From Prunus persica (lineage: Eukaryota > Streptophyta > Magnoliopsida > Rosales > Rosaceae), in assembly GCF_000346465.2 (NCBI RefSeq), contig NC_034015.1, forward strand, positions 19,716,462 to 19,780,461: 64,000 bases of DNA, given 5' to 3'. Shown here piece after piece: positions 23,216 through 36,649 of the stretch. The notes under the pieces are model-generated. The model was not told the DNA's origin and did no database searches. It saw only the letters and a list, made by a program, of their open reading frames with translations. A program made the position numbers and the translations under genes. Within the stretch, counting starts at the first letter, position 1. Each line of letters begins with the position of its first letter.

Positions 23216-24968
23216 TGTATTGGCTTTTGATTGAATTTTTCTGTTGCTTGGCCATAATTAATTAGAAAACAGAGAGATGCTGGACAGAATTATGAAGAGA
23301 AAATCCAGCAATGGACCCCTCTAGAAACCTACCTGCACCACAAATATATATAGAGGTGCTCCCTAAACGATCACATTGGCCCATTAATCACACACACCTC
23401 CACTTTATAAACTTTAATTAGGCAATAATTATTATATTATCTTTACACATTGCTTGGTCGTGCCAAAAGAGTAGATAGAAGAAAAAGGAGAGCCAATTTC
23501 ATTTTTACAAAGTCTTTTCGATGGTGATGGAAAGGCCTCGCTTTGATTTTTCACTTTGAAAATAATGGAGCTTGTCTGCTTTTTCGATTGGCATTCGTCA
23601 TCTTTGCATCTTCTTTTTTCTTTCTCTGTCGTCATCTTCTCGATCGTGTACGTGTTTCAAGTCCATGGAGCTGTCAAAGGCCCATAGCTAAACTAAGCTA
23701 ACACTAGTTTTTCTTCAACTTTTCCTGTGCTCTATAGAAACTTGCGGACTGAAATTAAAGAAGGTCGTAGGACCAAACCTTTTTGGCGTATTGTTACATA
23801 ATCTTGTCATGATTACTAGTTAATGATGTCGATGTTTTGATTAGGACATTCATATTTGATCTAAGTAAGAATACATACATGCATGTACGTACAAAATATG
23901 TTTCTCAAATTTTAGGTATAAAAAGGTGGGTTCTTGTATGTTTGAATTTTTTAGATTTAACGTGGAAACTTTGCATAAAAAATCAAGCAGATCCTAGCAG
24001 ACGAAATTCATAAGAAGGATCCAAGAGTCTGTTTCTTGAGAGTGCAATGGTCTAAACGCGTTATTGATCACACTAGCTCCACCATGAGTCCATGACATGA
24101 AGTTAATAATGCACAAAGACAAAGTATACTTGGCTTCCTCAGCTTGGCCGCCTCTCTGGTCTGACTCCACAAGGACACAAAGTACAAATATCAATTGTTG
24201 TTAAACCAAAGACACCGATTAAAGCATAAGCAAAAGCATAAGCAAAAGCAGAAGCTGGTTTTCTACCACCTTTGGCAAGAAAAGTCACGTGGAATATTTG
24301 ATTTGATTCTAGTTTAAAATTGGTTTACGATCTTAGTTCAATGTTTACGATGACCTTTTGAACGAACCCACCAAAATATATTTATACACATAAAAACTCG
24401 GAATCGCAAGACATTGTTATAATTTGTTAGGGATTGTTGGCCTTTATATTATAGTATTATTAAAATTACCTAAAACTTTTTATCATGGGATTAATTACAA
24501 AATAAATATTCCATTCCATTATGGCACGTGATTCATGTGCTTCTTTCTTACCATCAATAAACTTTAATATACTCATGCATATTCTGATTGTTGGATTGAC
24601 TGTTTTTGAAAGATGTGCTCATGGGTTCCTTTTTTCTTATTAATTTGTTTTTAATGATGATGATTAATGACCATCATTACATTTAAAATATAGTTTATAG
24701 AGGATTTAACTCTCTTCAAGTTCTAGGTGAAGGTGGGCCAACAAAATGATCGATGCCTCCACAATCTACATTGTCTCTCCACTAGTGAAATTAATTAATT
24801 AATTAATTACCACCTCCTTTGTTAATTAATTGTTATAGCTATCATATTCTGCCTATTGATTACAACCTTAGTTTGCGCCGAGAAAACCGCATTGTGAGAA
24901 ATTAGATTGAAATTATAATTGGGTGAAGATGTGATGGGAGGTTGAAATTTTTTTTTTTTGGGTTGAAA

Positions 24969-25064
24969 ATAAGCGATAGCATATTATTGATGAACAAACA
25001 AAAATACAAAGTAATTATAAGCGATAGTATATTATTGATGAACAAACAAAAATACAAAACAATT
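24969..25064. repeat. 48-base tandem duplication
   Basis: Two adjacent 48-base units (24969-25016 and 25017-25064) begin ATAAGCGATAG and differ at only a few positions. This points to a recent local duplication. Confidence 0.85.
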
Positions 25065-25902
25065 ATGTGCCGAATATGGGTAAATTTTTTCTAATAACTA
25101 AATACAACAACATGTTGAATTGATCTGGAGGTTGATTTGAATGACTTCTCACACTCAAACAAGAAAAACCCAATAAGTTGAAGATTTTGGAAAGCAGTAT
25201 TACGTGTGCATAGGGCAAAGTACCTGCACATGAGATATCTCCTAATTAATTTTTTAAATAATGACATTAAACTGTTAATTAAGGTTCAATATGATATCAT
25301 AAAGCAAGCAAGCAAGCATATGTTAAAATTATGCAGAAAACCCTAAAATTATGTAGAAACTCGTTGGAAGCATTTTATGGTCAGGGGCAAGCCGAACCTC
25401 AAGCAGAAATTAATCTCACCCTTCAAATGTGGGGACACCTTATGATATTTACCAAAAAATATAAAGTTTTCACCCACTTTAAACATGATAAACTTAGACA
25501 ATATAATAACATTTAGGCTTTTGCTTTAAGTCTGTTAAACTTGTTTTTTTAATAGTTTTTAACGAAGTGGAATTAATATAGAATGTCATATTATAATAGT
25601 AATAATAATGGCACGTTAAACACGTACGATAATCTTATAAAGAAAACAATACCTCACTGTCTCCCCTTTTTCAGAGGAATTTTAGTGAACTTATTACTAC
25701 TGTCTGTGATAAAGCTAACGTGTTGTGTTCCTACAGAAACAACAGGAATCAAAGACGATTTATTCTTTTCCTTATTTTTTTTGAGCAAATCAGGGATGAT
25801 TTTTCAAACGGAATCCACATGCCAATCTGAGAGCCTGCAAAGCTTATAAGATGCTTCTTTATCTTCCACTCCGAAGAATCATATAAAAATTACTGTGCAA
25901 AG

Positions 25903-25905
<3 letters not shown>

Positions 25906-25939
<34 letters not shown>
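25906..25939. repeat. AT dinucleotide microsatellite
   Basis: About 17 AT repeats in intergenic DNA. Confidence 0.95.
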
Positions 25940-25942
<3 letters not shown>

Positions 25943-26354
25943 CACAGACACAGAGTCCAGATTCCAGATATTGCACAAGATACATGTTATAAGAGTGGGA
26001 GAGATCTCATATATATAAATTTTTACCTTAAAAAAATTAAACAAATGGTATCCCATATGATCGTGCATGGAAAATGAGGGACAATTCATGGTTTTAAGAA
26101 GAATGTAATTGGATAAGAGCAAGGATGAGAAAAACCGAGAAAAAACCTAGCACTGAAGTTTGATCAGTTGGGTAACTGTTTAATAATAAATTGACCAAAT
26201 AGGTTCTGGTCTCATGACGTTTTCCTTTTGAATGTTATAGAAGATGTTCTACGTTGGAATCTCATTTCCCTGAGATAGTCTTTATCATAAATTTATATAT
26301 AGAGAGAGAGTACTCTAATCAAGATGATGATCAATACTTCAAATAATAACAAGA

Positions 26355-26475
26355 GTAGATCAGTCATGCCAGTGGGATATAACTTAGTGTAGAGGTTCGA
26401 AACCCTCAGAAATTCAACGAATATTTGTGTAAACCCACCTATGTCCAATCGCTTATACTAAAAAAGAAAAAGAAA
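26355..26475 (+). repeat. SINE-like element (possibly 5'-truncated)
   Basis: A perfect B-box word GGTTCGAAACC lies at 26394-26404. It is followed by a GTGTAAACCCACC... body and a CGCTTATACTAAAAAAG tail typical of plant SINE 3' ends. The A box is not at the normal distance, so the 5' end may be missing or diverged. Confidence 0.4.
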
Positions 26476-27905
26476 AAGAGTGGATCAGTCATCAGTCATT
26501 ACTAGGTGGTTGTGGTTGTAGAACCAAACAAAAGTGAAATTAATGTTCAATGTTGAGTTATATATACTACCTTATCAAAATTCCACAAATGGTATAAGGA
26601 CAAGAATGGTGGAGCATGGACGGCAGGGGAGAAGATCTAAAAGATATCTCCTAGAGATCATTTCATGTATATATGATTATATATCGGACGATCTAGTTAG
26701 GTTAGATACATACAAATACCCAAAGGTTACATATCCATCTGTTTTATGTCATGTACAGGTCATCATACAATTAAAGTCAATCTATTGCTAAATTAAGTAT
26801 GCATGAATTGAATAAAGAGTTTGCTTTTGATTGAGTAACATTATATTGGAAGTCCGATTGAGTTTGTTGTACCATATATGTAGATATTGTGCCTGATCTT
26901 TGATTCAAGTTGAGCATTTGAAATAGATGAGAAAGAAAGAAAAAGAAATTACAAGGAAATGTATATGTTGTGAGAGAGAAGAGACTAGACTAAGAAACCA
27001 TAACAAATACAGCTAAGGGGATGACAGGATATACGAAATGGACATGCAGCTCCCCCTAAACCCTATTAGTTTATAATTAGCAAATAAAGAGGAATATGCT
27101 ATTCTGAAGCGAAATAAAGTTCCCAATTTTATCTTACCATATCATTAATATTCTGGCAATCAATTAAAGGTGCTTTCTTTACAATAATTTAATCAAACAG
27201 AAACTTTTTTGTTGTTGCATTTTTCTATATATAATAGTTGCTCAACCGATGACCTGTTAGTAAGTTAATACGTTGCTAATTACTTATTCGTGGTCACTCC
27301 ACTTAAACCTGAAAGTTAAGAAAAGTAACTTTTTATCGGCATTTTATTTTTGAGTGGGGGCAGTAAAGTAATTTTCAGCTGTATATATAGAACTTTAGAA
27401 CCAAAACAAAGTAGTATTATATTTGTGTCTTTGCAAGATACAAATATTAATATTACCATTTTAGCAAGGCTTGCTTGCGCAAATGAGAGCCGAGGCAGAG
27501 AGAGAGAGAGAGAGCCCCCAATGTCTCCAAGAACAACATTATATTAAACAATGACAAATCAAAAGCAGACAATAAACGACATGAGTTCGAAGTAAACTAA
27601 ACAAACCTAAGGGAAATGAAAAAGATGGATGGGGGGAGGGAACAAAGACAAAAGCTAGGTCTGATTGGCCAATGGGTCAGTGGTCATAGTCAACTTTGTT
27701 GAACAGTATATACTGGTCCAAAAATGGGTTGCTGCCTGCCCTCGCTTTTGGTCTCTCATGCTGTGTTGAAAGTAACAGCCACCATCAGTATCTTAATTAT
27801 AATTAAACAAACCATGACATAATTAAAGCATATGATATAATTAATAGGGCTGCTTCACAGAAATCACTTGCTTCATTGCTTGCTGCTCACTTTATTTTCT
27901 GTATG

Positions 27906-27914
27906 TATATAAAG
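27906..27914 (+). promoter_or_regulatory. TATA box of the ABCB gene
   Basis: TATATAAAG lies 138 bases before the ABCB start codon, which gives a leader of roughly 110 bases. It is the best-placed TATA element in this interval. Confidence 0.55.
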
Positions 27915-28051
27915 CTGAGTGTATATCATTTCTTTGAGCAAACACGACAAGGAGCTTGAGCTTGTACCCTTTTGTGCATCCACTTTTTACTTTCTTTTCC
28001 TCCAAACATACAAACACAAACACATATGCAATATACTTTTGATTTTTGAGA

Positions 28052-31000
28052 ATGAGCAAAATGGAATCTCCTGAGAAGAATGAGATATTGGCAGTGAAGG
28101 AGAAAGGATCAGATGAACGCAGCAGCCATGGAAGTAAAGGAAGAAATTCTGTGGTGAAGATTTTCAGATATGCTGATTGGGTGGATGTGGTGCTGATGGT
28201 TTTGGGGACAGTTGGAGCAGTAGGAGATGGGATGTCGACAAATTGCTTGCTGGTGTTCGTTAGCCGTCTTATGAATAACTTGGGATATGGTCAGAGCCAA
28301 CAGAACAATAATCATGGGATCCATTGGATGCACGAGGTTGAAAAGGTCAGTTGGATTATTATTATTGTCTCTCTCAGTCTCAATGGTGCTGCTGTTGGTT
28401 TTTCTTTGTCTTCAACAACTAACTCATTTTCTCATTATGTCTCACATTTTCCATCTGTTAATTGTGTGTTTTGTTTGGTTAACAGTGCAGCTTAGACTTT
28501 GTCTACTTGGGATTAGCAGTAATGCTGGTGGCTTTTTTGGGTAATTTCAAACTTCTCTCCTTTTTCTCTCTTTTTTCCTCATTTGCTTTGCTTTCCAAGG
28601 ACAAGGGGCCGGATCGATGCGAGGCGCAATTATATGAAATTAAACCCAGTCCATTATCTTCCTAATGGCATCGATCTGATAACAAAAGTTGGTAACTTCA
28701 TGGTATAATATATAATGAAAAAAAGAAGAAAAAAAGAAAGAAAAGGAGAACTTTCTTTCTGTGGAACCCTAAAATGCCCTAGTCATGGGGCCTAGCTTGT
28801 TACAAGAATTAAACGCATCTGAAAAACCCTCTAAAAGCTGATGAGGGCCAAACTAATTAAAGTAATTAATGATTAATAATGGCTGCAGAAGGTTATTGTT
28901 GGAGCAAAACTAGTGAGAGGCAGGTGCTGAAGATTCGTTACAAGTACTTGAAAGCAGTTTTGAGACAAGAAGTTGGGTTTTTCGATTCCCAAGAAGCCAC
29001 TACTTCGGAGGTCATCAATACCATATCAAAAGATACTTCTCTCATACAAGAAGTTCTAAGTGAAAAGGTAAATTACTCGCGATCACCATCAAATTACTAA
29101 TTGATGAAACCAAAAGTTATGCAATTACTATTTGGTAATTATTCCAGCCCCAAAATGTCATTCAGAATTTACGAGTGTAGAATGACAAACTAAGAGCGTG
29201 AATAACAGTTCCCGATTCTTACATTTTATGGTTTGATTTGTTTTTCATTTTTGGTGATCAGGTGCCAACATTTGTTATGCACTCATCAGTGTTCGTCTCG
29301 GGGCTGGCCTTCTCCACATACTTGTCATGGAGACTGGCCTTGGTAGCATTTCCAACACTACTTCTCCTAATAATACCAGGAATGATCTATGGGAAATACC
29401 TCATGTACTTGTCGAAAAAATCATACAAAGAGTATGGGAAAGCAAACAGCATAGTAGAGCAAGCTCTAAGCTCCATAAAAACTGTTTATGCATTCACTGC
29501 CGAGAGGAGAATTGTGGAAAGATATTCAGCAATATTGGAGAGAACAAGTAGGCTGGGGATGAAGCAAGGCATAGCAAAAGGTCTGGCAGTGGGAAGCACA
29601 GGGCTGTCTTTTGCGATATGGGGGTTTCTGGCATGGTATGGAAGCCATTTGGTGATGTATAAAGGTGAAAGCGGTGGGAGGATTTATGCGGCTGGGATCT
29701 CTTTCGTATTGAGTGGACTGTATGTGTTTCATCCATCTTATGCATTAATTATGCTTTTTCTTCTTCATTAATTTGTGTTTATCTCAATTAAGCACATGCA
29801 TGTTAATAATTTCTGATTATATTGATGGTGATGACTGATAATATTGGACTTTAAGAGAAGTTCAAATGATTTGATTGACAAGTACTTATCTTTAATTTTT
29901 AGTAGATTCAGTTTAATGTGTGAAATTTTCAATTTTTTTAGGTCAAAATGTGTGAAAATTTCGATAACTCCATTAATCGTGTCGATCAGGAATATATAGC
30001 TTCACAAATGAAGTATGTGAAATTCTAGAGTCAATCTCCTAATCCGAAGTTACAATTATGTTTTTTTTTTATGGTTTTATTTTTCTATTTTTTAAACTTC
30101 CCTAATTTATATAAATGATGTAGTAGTACAATGATGATTACCTTTCAACATACAGGTGGATTTTCTCAACTGTCACAAGTTAATTTACTCTTGGATTTTA
30201 ATTTAGCATAGCTATCTATGTTGTTGATGTTAGAAGTGATTGAATCGATGATCTTAATTATTTTTAATTTGTTGGCAATTAAAAGATGCAGTGATGAGAT
30301 TTTACTAGCAAAAGATTTCATGTTTAGAAAAATTTTATCATGAACAATTTTTATGCATCATATGCCGTGCTCCATGCATAAACTATCCAATATTTACATG
30401 AACATATGTACTTTTGGCCTCATATTGTGAATGTAAATTATACAACAGATCCCTGGGAATGGCACTTCCGGATTTGAGGTACTTCACAGAAGCTGCGGTT
30501 GCTGCTACACGAATATTCGACCGGATAGACCGTAGGCCCTTGATCGACGGTGAAGACACCCAAGGACTTGTCTTAGACAACATTAGAGGCGAACTAGAAT
30601 TCATTGGTGTCAAGTTCACATACCCTTCTCGTCCAGATTCCATGGTCCTCGGAGATTTCAATCTGAAGGTTGAAGCAGGGAAGACCATTGCTCTTGTTGG
30701 TGCGAGTGGAAGTGGCAAGTCCACAGCAATTGCATTGGTGCAACGTTTTTATGATGCGGATGATGGGGTTGTTCGGATCGACGGTGTCGATATAAGGACA
30801 CTTCAGCTGAAATGGATTAGATCAAAAATGGGACTTGTTAGTCAAGAACATGCCTTGTTTGGGACTTCAATTAAGGAGAACATTATGTTTGGTAAGCTTG
30901 ATGCCAGTATGGATGAAGTCACAGCTGCAGCTATGGCTGCCAATGCTCATAATTTCATAAGGCAACTTCCACAAGGGTATGAGACCAAGGTGAATATTTA

Positions 31001-33608
31001 TGCACTTTTGAAAGGGTTTTTAATTTTGAGCATTTGATCCTGATCATCAGATTTACAGTGTCATTTTAATTGACATATCCATACATATATGTGACAGATT
31101 GGAGAGAGAGGAGCACTTTTGTCTGGTGGACAAAAGCAGCGGATAGCTATTGCCAGAGCAATTATCAAGAACCCTGTAATTCTACTACTTGATGAAGCAA
31201 CAAGCGCTCTTGACTCTGAATCTGAGACTCTGGTCCAAAATGCTCTTGATCAAGCCTCCATGGGGAGAACCACCTTGGTAAAAGGAAAATGTTGATTGAT
31301 ATATACCTTAATTAGTGCATTAATTAACTTCATCATCTCACAGCTTTTTAACATGAACAGGTTGTTGCCCACAAGCTTTCAACTGTTCGAAATGCAGACC
31401 TAATTGCGGTGGTCAGTGGCGGTTGCATCATCGAAATAGGCTCACACAACCAACTCATCAACTGCCAAAACGGTCACTATGCAAAACTAGCAAAGCTACA
31501 GAGACAATTCAGCTGTGACAATGTTGACCAAGAACGAATTTCAGTGTCTTCGGTCACAAGAAGCAGTGCTGGCAGGCTAAGCACAGCAAGATCAAGCCCT
31601 GCATCAACGTTTGCAAAATCACCGCTTCCCCTCGAGACCTCACAGCCTTTGTCACACCCTCCAACTTCCTTCTACCGCCTTCTGTCTTTGAATTCCCCTG
31701 AATGGAAGCAAGGCCTAATTGGAAGCCTCTCTGCCATAGCATTCGGGTCAGTCCAACCTGTCTATGCCTTAACCATAGGTGGCATGATATCAGCCTTCTT
31801 TGTGCAAAGCCACGAGGAAATGCGTGCTCGAATTCGTACATATTCCTTGATTTTCTCTGCACTTTCTGTAATCTCCATCACCTTGAATCTCTTGCAACAC
31901 TACAACTTTGCTTACATGGGTGAGCAGCTCACAAAAAGAATCCGGTTGCAAATGCTTCAGAAGATCTTGACCTTTGAAACAGCTTGGTTTGATGAGGAGC
32001 AGAATTCAAGTGGGGCATTGTGTTCAAGATTGAGCAATGAGGCTTCCATGGTTAAGTCCCTTGTGGCAGACAGGGTGTCCTTATTAGTCCAAACCACTTC
32101 AGCTGTCACAATTGCCATGATCATGGGGCTAGTTGTGGCTTGGAAGCTAGCACTCGTTATGATCGCGGTCCAACCACTCGCAATCCTATGCTTCTACACA
32201 AAGAAAGTTTTGCTGTCTAGCCTATCAGCCAACTTTATCAAAGCACAAAACCATAGCACTCAAATTGCAGTTGAAGCAGTGTACAATCATAGAATTGTGA
32301 CTTCATTTGGAAGTGTGGGAAAAGTACTTGAATTATTCGATGAGGCTCAGGAAGCGCCGAGGAAAGAGGCAAGGAAGAAGTCATGGCTAGCTGGGCTTGG
32401 GATGGGGTCAGCCCAGTGTCTAACATTTATGTCATGGGCACTGGACTTCTGGTATGGTGGTACACTAGTAGAAAAGGGGCAAATATCAGCTGGGGATGTG
32501 TTCAAAACATTTTTCATATTGGTGAGCACTGGTAAGGTTATAGCTGAAGCTGGGAGTATGACTTCTGATTTAGCCAAGGGTTCAACAGCAGTTGCATCTG
32601 TGTTTGAGATTCTCGACCGCCACTCACTAATTCCAGGCTCTCGTAATGTAAGTAACAAATTAATATCCTAATCATATCTGTTCTTTTTCTTTTTCTTTTT
32701 GAAAGCAGAAGTTTACTTGGGATAATTTTATCTTTTTTAGGTGGGGGATGAAGATGGTTCTAGTGGGAATGGGATAAAGTTAGAGAAAGTAACTGGGAGC
32801 ATAGAACTGAAGAAGGTTGATTTTGCATACCCAAGTAGGCCAGAGACATTGGTGTTGCGCCAATTTAGCTTGGAGGTGAAGCCAGGCACAAGCATTGGAC
32901 TTGTTGGGAAAAGTGGGTGTGGCAAGTCAACCGTGGTTGGATTGATACAAAGATTTTACGATGCAGAGAGTGGGTCAGTGAAGGTGGATGGTGTGGACAT
33001 AAGGGAACTAGATGTTCAATGGTATAGGAGGCACACAGCCCTTGTTAGCCAAGAGCCCGTGATATATTCCGGTACCATTCGCGACAACATCATGTTTGGG
33101 AAGCTTGATGCCCCAGAGGATGAAGTTGTAAAGGCCGCCAGAGCAGCCAATGCCCACGAATTTATCTCGTAAGTCTATTATCAAATCGAAAAATCGTTTA
33201 GCCATTTGATTATCATAATTATGTTTTTTTTTTAAACATTGTGTTCTTCTATTTAGGTCATTGAAGGACGGTTATAATACAGAGTGTGGTGAAAGAGGGG
33301 TGCAGTTATCAGGAGGGCAAAAGCAAAGAATAGCAATTGCAAGAGCAATACTTAGAAACCCAACAATACTATTGCTAGATGAGGCAACAAGTGCACTTGA
33401 TGTGCAATCTGAGCACCTTGTGCAAGAAGCTTTGGACCGCATTATGGTGGGAAGGACAACAGTTGTGATAGCACATAGGCTTAACACCATCAAAAACCTT
33501 GAAATGATAGCATTTGTTGCAGATGGGAAGGTGGTGGAGAAAGGCACATATGCTCAGCTCAAGCACAAGCGTGGTGCCTTCTTTAACCTTGCCACCTGTC
33601 AAACTTAG
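28052..33608 (+). CDS. ABC transporter B family, full-size MDR/P-glycoprotein type (ABCB15-like)
   Basis: ATP-driven exporter in the TMD-NBD-TMD-NBD layout, 1257 aa, the usual length for plant ABCB proteins. Nine exons: 28052-28345, 28486-28540, 28889-29067, 29262-29719, 30449-30989, 31098-31277, 31361-32647, 32741-33168, 33257-33608; all joins keep phase. NBD1 has Walker [10 protein letters not shown] near residue 412, the [10 protein letters not shown] signature near 517, Walker [13 protein letters not shown] and switch His in [11 protein letters not shown]2 has GKSGCGKST near 1054, [10 protein letters not shown] near 1157, [12 protein letters not shown] and VIAHRLNT. All catalytic elements are intact in both halves. 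NBD1 carries AHKLST where most relatives have AHRLST. I begin at ATG 28052 because upstream codons in frame start from TTG. Sequence is closest to the Arabidopsis ABCB15-18/22 group as I remember it. Some ABCBs move auxin or secondary metabolites; the substrate here is unknown. Confidence 0.94.
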
Positions 33609-34092
33609 GTGCATGTAAATATATCTCTACTGTAAAAGTAAAATGGTGTATGTTGCTGTAAACTGTAAAATTAGCTAGCAGCAGCATCTTTTGGGTTGGT
33701 TAGTTTTGTGGCTTTGTGCCTGAGGATTTAGAGTTCTTTCAATGAGGGGTTTTTGACTCTTAGACAGGAACTTATTGCAAAGGCCTGAATGTAATATTGG
33801 GTTGGTCCCAAATTAATGCTGGTGTTGAAAGTCAAGAACAAATAATAATAAAAACTATATATGCTAATTGTATTATCCTGCAGATTTTTTTTATTTTCTT
33901 TGTGTCTTTGCACAAACTACAATTTGATTTAACATAAGAGAGCCTAGGAAGCTCATTCTTATACCGTCTGTTACAAAAGCATACAAAGATTTCTGGACAA
34001 AACAGCCACAGACGACCTTTGTTTTTATTCCAACATTAAACTAAACACTCTAGATAGAACACTTCATGGCTGAATTTGGTTCACCCTTTCCT

Positions 34093-35156
34093 TCACTTGG
34101 GGCGCTGAGCAGTCTCTGAAGGTCCAACTTGTCGCACCAGATGAAAGTAAGGCTCTACTTTCCCTCTTAGAGTCTCATGAGCTAGCTTAATCAGCTGGAG
34201 CTGAGCCTTGGTCCTGCTCACATGCATTCATGGATCACGGACAAGTTTATAATCACTAATTAGCTTACAATACCAGGTCTAATTAAGCGGCCATTAAAAG
34301 AAGAAAACTAAAAAATCATCATCACCCTTCGAGGTCCCCTGCCTTGATACTTTCCCTCATCTGGTTCGTCTCGATCCAAACCTTGTTAGCACCAACGCTG
34401 TGAATTGATCATGAGAATAATGTAGAAACTAACAAAATGAGCAATGATGATAAATGCTATAAGCACCCAAATAAGGTATCTTTATAACAAAACAAAAAAA
34501 CTTGAGCCAATCTAACAAGCACCTACCTGGCGCTGCTACCTTTGAGCTGATGGAGGGACTTGTCCAGCTTGTTGACATCATAGGGGGGTTTCTCCCTTTG
34601 GAAACAGAAACGAAACAGATCGGATTGATAGATGTTTTAATGTTAAAGTGCATGCGTTGTGTATCATTCAAGAAATTAATGTCAAACTAAGTTGTATTAG
34701 TACTCACAGTGCTTGCTCCACAGTAGCTATCAGTTTCGTAGAGTCCCTAAAGTACAAGGTCATAACCTCCTCTGCGAAGTTGGGATTGTCAACATCTTCC
34801 AATTGCTCCATCTGCATAAACTGCGTGTCCAGAATTTCCTGCAACATATGTATATTCATCTTCATCATGTACAACACAATATATCTCTGCAACTGCAACT
34901 TGTACTTTATTTCAGCTCTTATCTCATGAAGAATGCATTTTCAATTTGTCACACTCAAATCATGAGAGTCTGTAAAACTTCTGAAAACCCATGAAGGAAA
35001 AAAAGACCAATGTGCAGCATTATTGAAAACAAAATGAAAACTAGGACCAACATGCCATGCTAATTCTAATTAAAGAAAAAAAATAAAAAATAAAACCTCA
35101 TCAAACAAAGATTGCCTCATGCTTGCAACTTGTTGGCGCAAGGGATTGCTCCCCAT
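34093..35156 (-). CDS. Histidine-containing phosphotransfer protein (AHP family)
   Basis: Carries phosphoryl groups from hybrid histidine kinases such as cytokinin receptors to response regulators. Five exons (minus-strand order): 35156-35097, 34838-34708, 34595-34527, 34397-34326, 34213-34093, totalling 150 aa. The HPt helix bundle includes ILDTQFMQMEQLED, NPNFAEEVMTLYFRDS and the active site HQLKGSSAS with phospho-acceptor His 79. The protein is therefore a true HPt and not an Asn-bearing pseudo-HPt of the AHP6 type. The C-terminal helix HETLRGKVEPYFHLVRQ resembles Arabidopsis AHP4. At exon 5 two acceptors three bases apart (GAG then CAG, exon starts 34216 or 34213) both keep the frame and differ by one residue. 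The gene converges with the ABCB gene, 484 bases apart. Confidence 0.92.
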
Positions 35157-36649
35157 TGTTGCTCAGATATTCAAAGACTGGATTGAGAGTACCACAATGG
35201 TAAGCCAAGAAGATGAAATATATATATATTGATGAAAAGAAATCAGGATGCAACACGTTTTATAGGCATGCATTTACTCATTCTGAAAAAGTGCAGATTA
35301 CAGAATCTAAATAGGAGAAATGGCTGATTGTGTTGGCATGTACGACTGGTGGAACAATATTTGCCATAGTCGTATGTAAGATATGATGTGCAGTGTAGCC
35401 AATTATGACAAGGCTGAAACTAGTGTCTTGTTTCAAAACTTGTTTCTTGAGCTTGCTTTGCTTAGAGCACTTGTTGACCAGCGCGTGGTTGGCTGTCAAC
35501 TGTTAATGTGTGTGACTAATCACTCATGTGCGTCAACTCACGCGCGTTTAGGCGATTGTTCTTAGCATCTTATTACTATATATCCTCCTTAGATTGTAAA
35601 ATAAATGCATAGAGATTTTGTTTGTTTATTTGCAATAGATATGGATTATGGAATAAATTCAATCCAATCCAATCCGCCCAAAACGGAGCAACAAAAACAC
35701 TAATTTGGTTCATTTTGATAACTTTTGAGTAGATTGTGTTACAAACATTTTCCAATGTGGTCCTATATGCATTTGATAGAGAGGGAACGAAGATAATCTA
35801 AAACCTTTGACACAATTATGTTCGTGTACATCACATGATCAAAACACTTCTGACCTAATTCTTTAAAGGTTGTGTTTCAATTTAAGTCGATGATAGCTTT
35901 ATTAGTATTTTCTTATTTTGGTGCTCTCTGCGGAACTCATGGTATTTTGGTTTCAAGACGTGTAAACAAGAATAGAAAGAAGCATTCATTGTACAATGCA
36001 ATATTAAATTATGTCCATCAGAATGAACTTGACAACAGGACAAATATCCATGACTTTGATTTCACATACCAACACATCCCCTTCTTCATTGTTGCAAATA
36101 ATCAAAATAAGCCTATATTTTCTATTTAACGCATTGAACGGAAAATAAATAATAAAATGCAGGCACATGATGAAGCTTTTGTGTTTCAAAATGCTGAGTT
36201 CGCGAATTTCCCTCCCCCCCAAAGAATTCCACATTTTTTAGTCCGAAAGAAGACGGGTGTGTCGAAAGAAAAAAGGCGAGAGCAAATAGCTAAAAAGGAA
36301 ATCTTTCTTGCCTTCATGCTTTCTTTTCTTTTCTTCATCCTCAAGCAAATATATTATCGAACAACTTGCAGTTTTCTTCATGATCTTTTACTCTTTTCTC
36401 GACCAAACCAATTAAAATTGAGGATTGATCTAATGTTTTGTTGTAACAAACTGGTTTTTTTTTTCTTCCAGTTGTTACAGTTTGAAGAGATTGATCGAGT
36501 CAGCTCTGTACATGTCAGATAAAGGTAGCTGAAGGATGAAGATGGGGGATGCTACCCGAGAATCACTACATCTTTCCTGTCCTCTCACCTCTGAACTTGA
36601 GAGGCTGAGATAGAATCGGATTTATAGGAACAGAGAGAACCAATCCATT
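35157..36649. other. Intergenic between AHP-like gene and PP2C
   Basis: About 1.5 kb. A minus-strand TATATATATA at 35219-35228 is a likely TATA element for the AHP-like gene. The rest is AT-rich, and the frames at 35872-36129 and 36157-36522 lack recognisable domains. The last 100-150 bases are probably the PP2C 3' UTR. Confidence 0.5.

Larger units (their letters stand above)
22660..28051. other. Long gene-poor interval
   Basis: About 5.4 kb with no supported gene. It contains a reverse-strand SINE-like element (23075-23215), a 48-base tandem duplication (24969-25064), an AT microsatellite (25906-25939), another SINE-like element (26355-26475) and a GA tract near 27500. All open frames are under 95 codons, and none shows a domain. 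The last 150 bases form the ABCB promoter. Confidence 0.6.
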
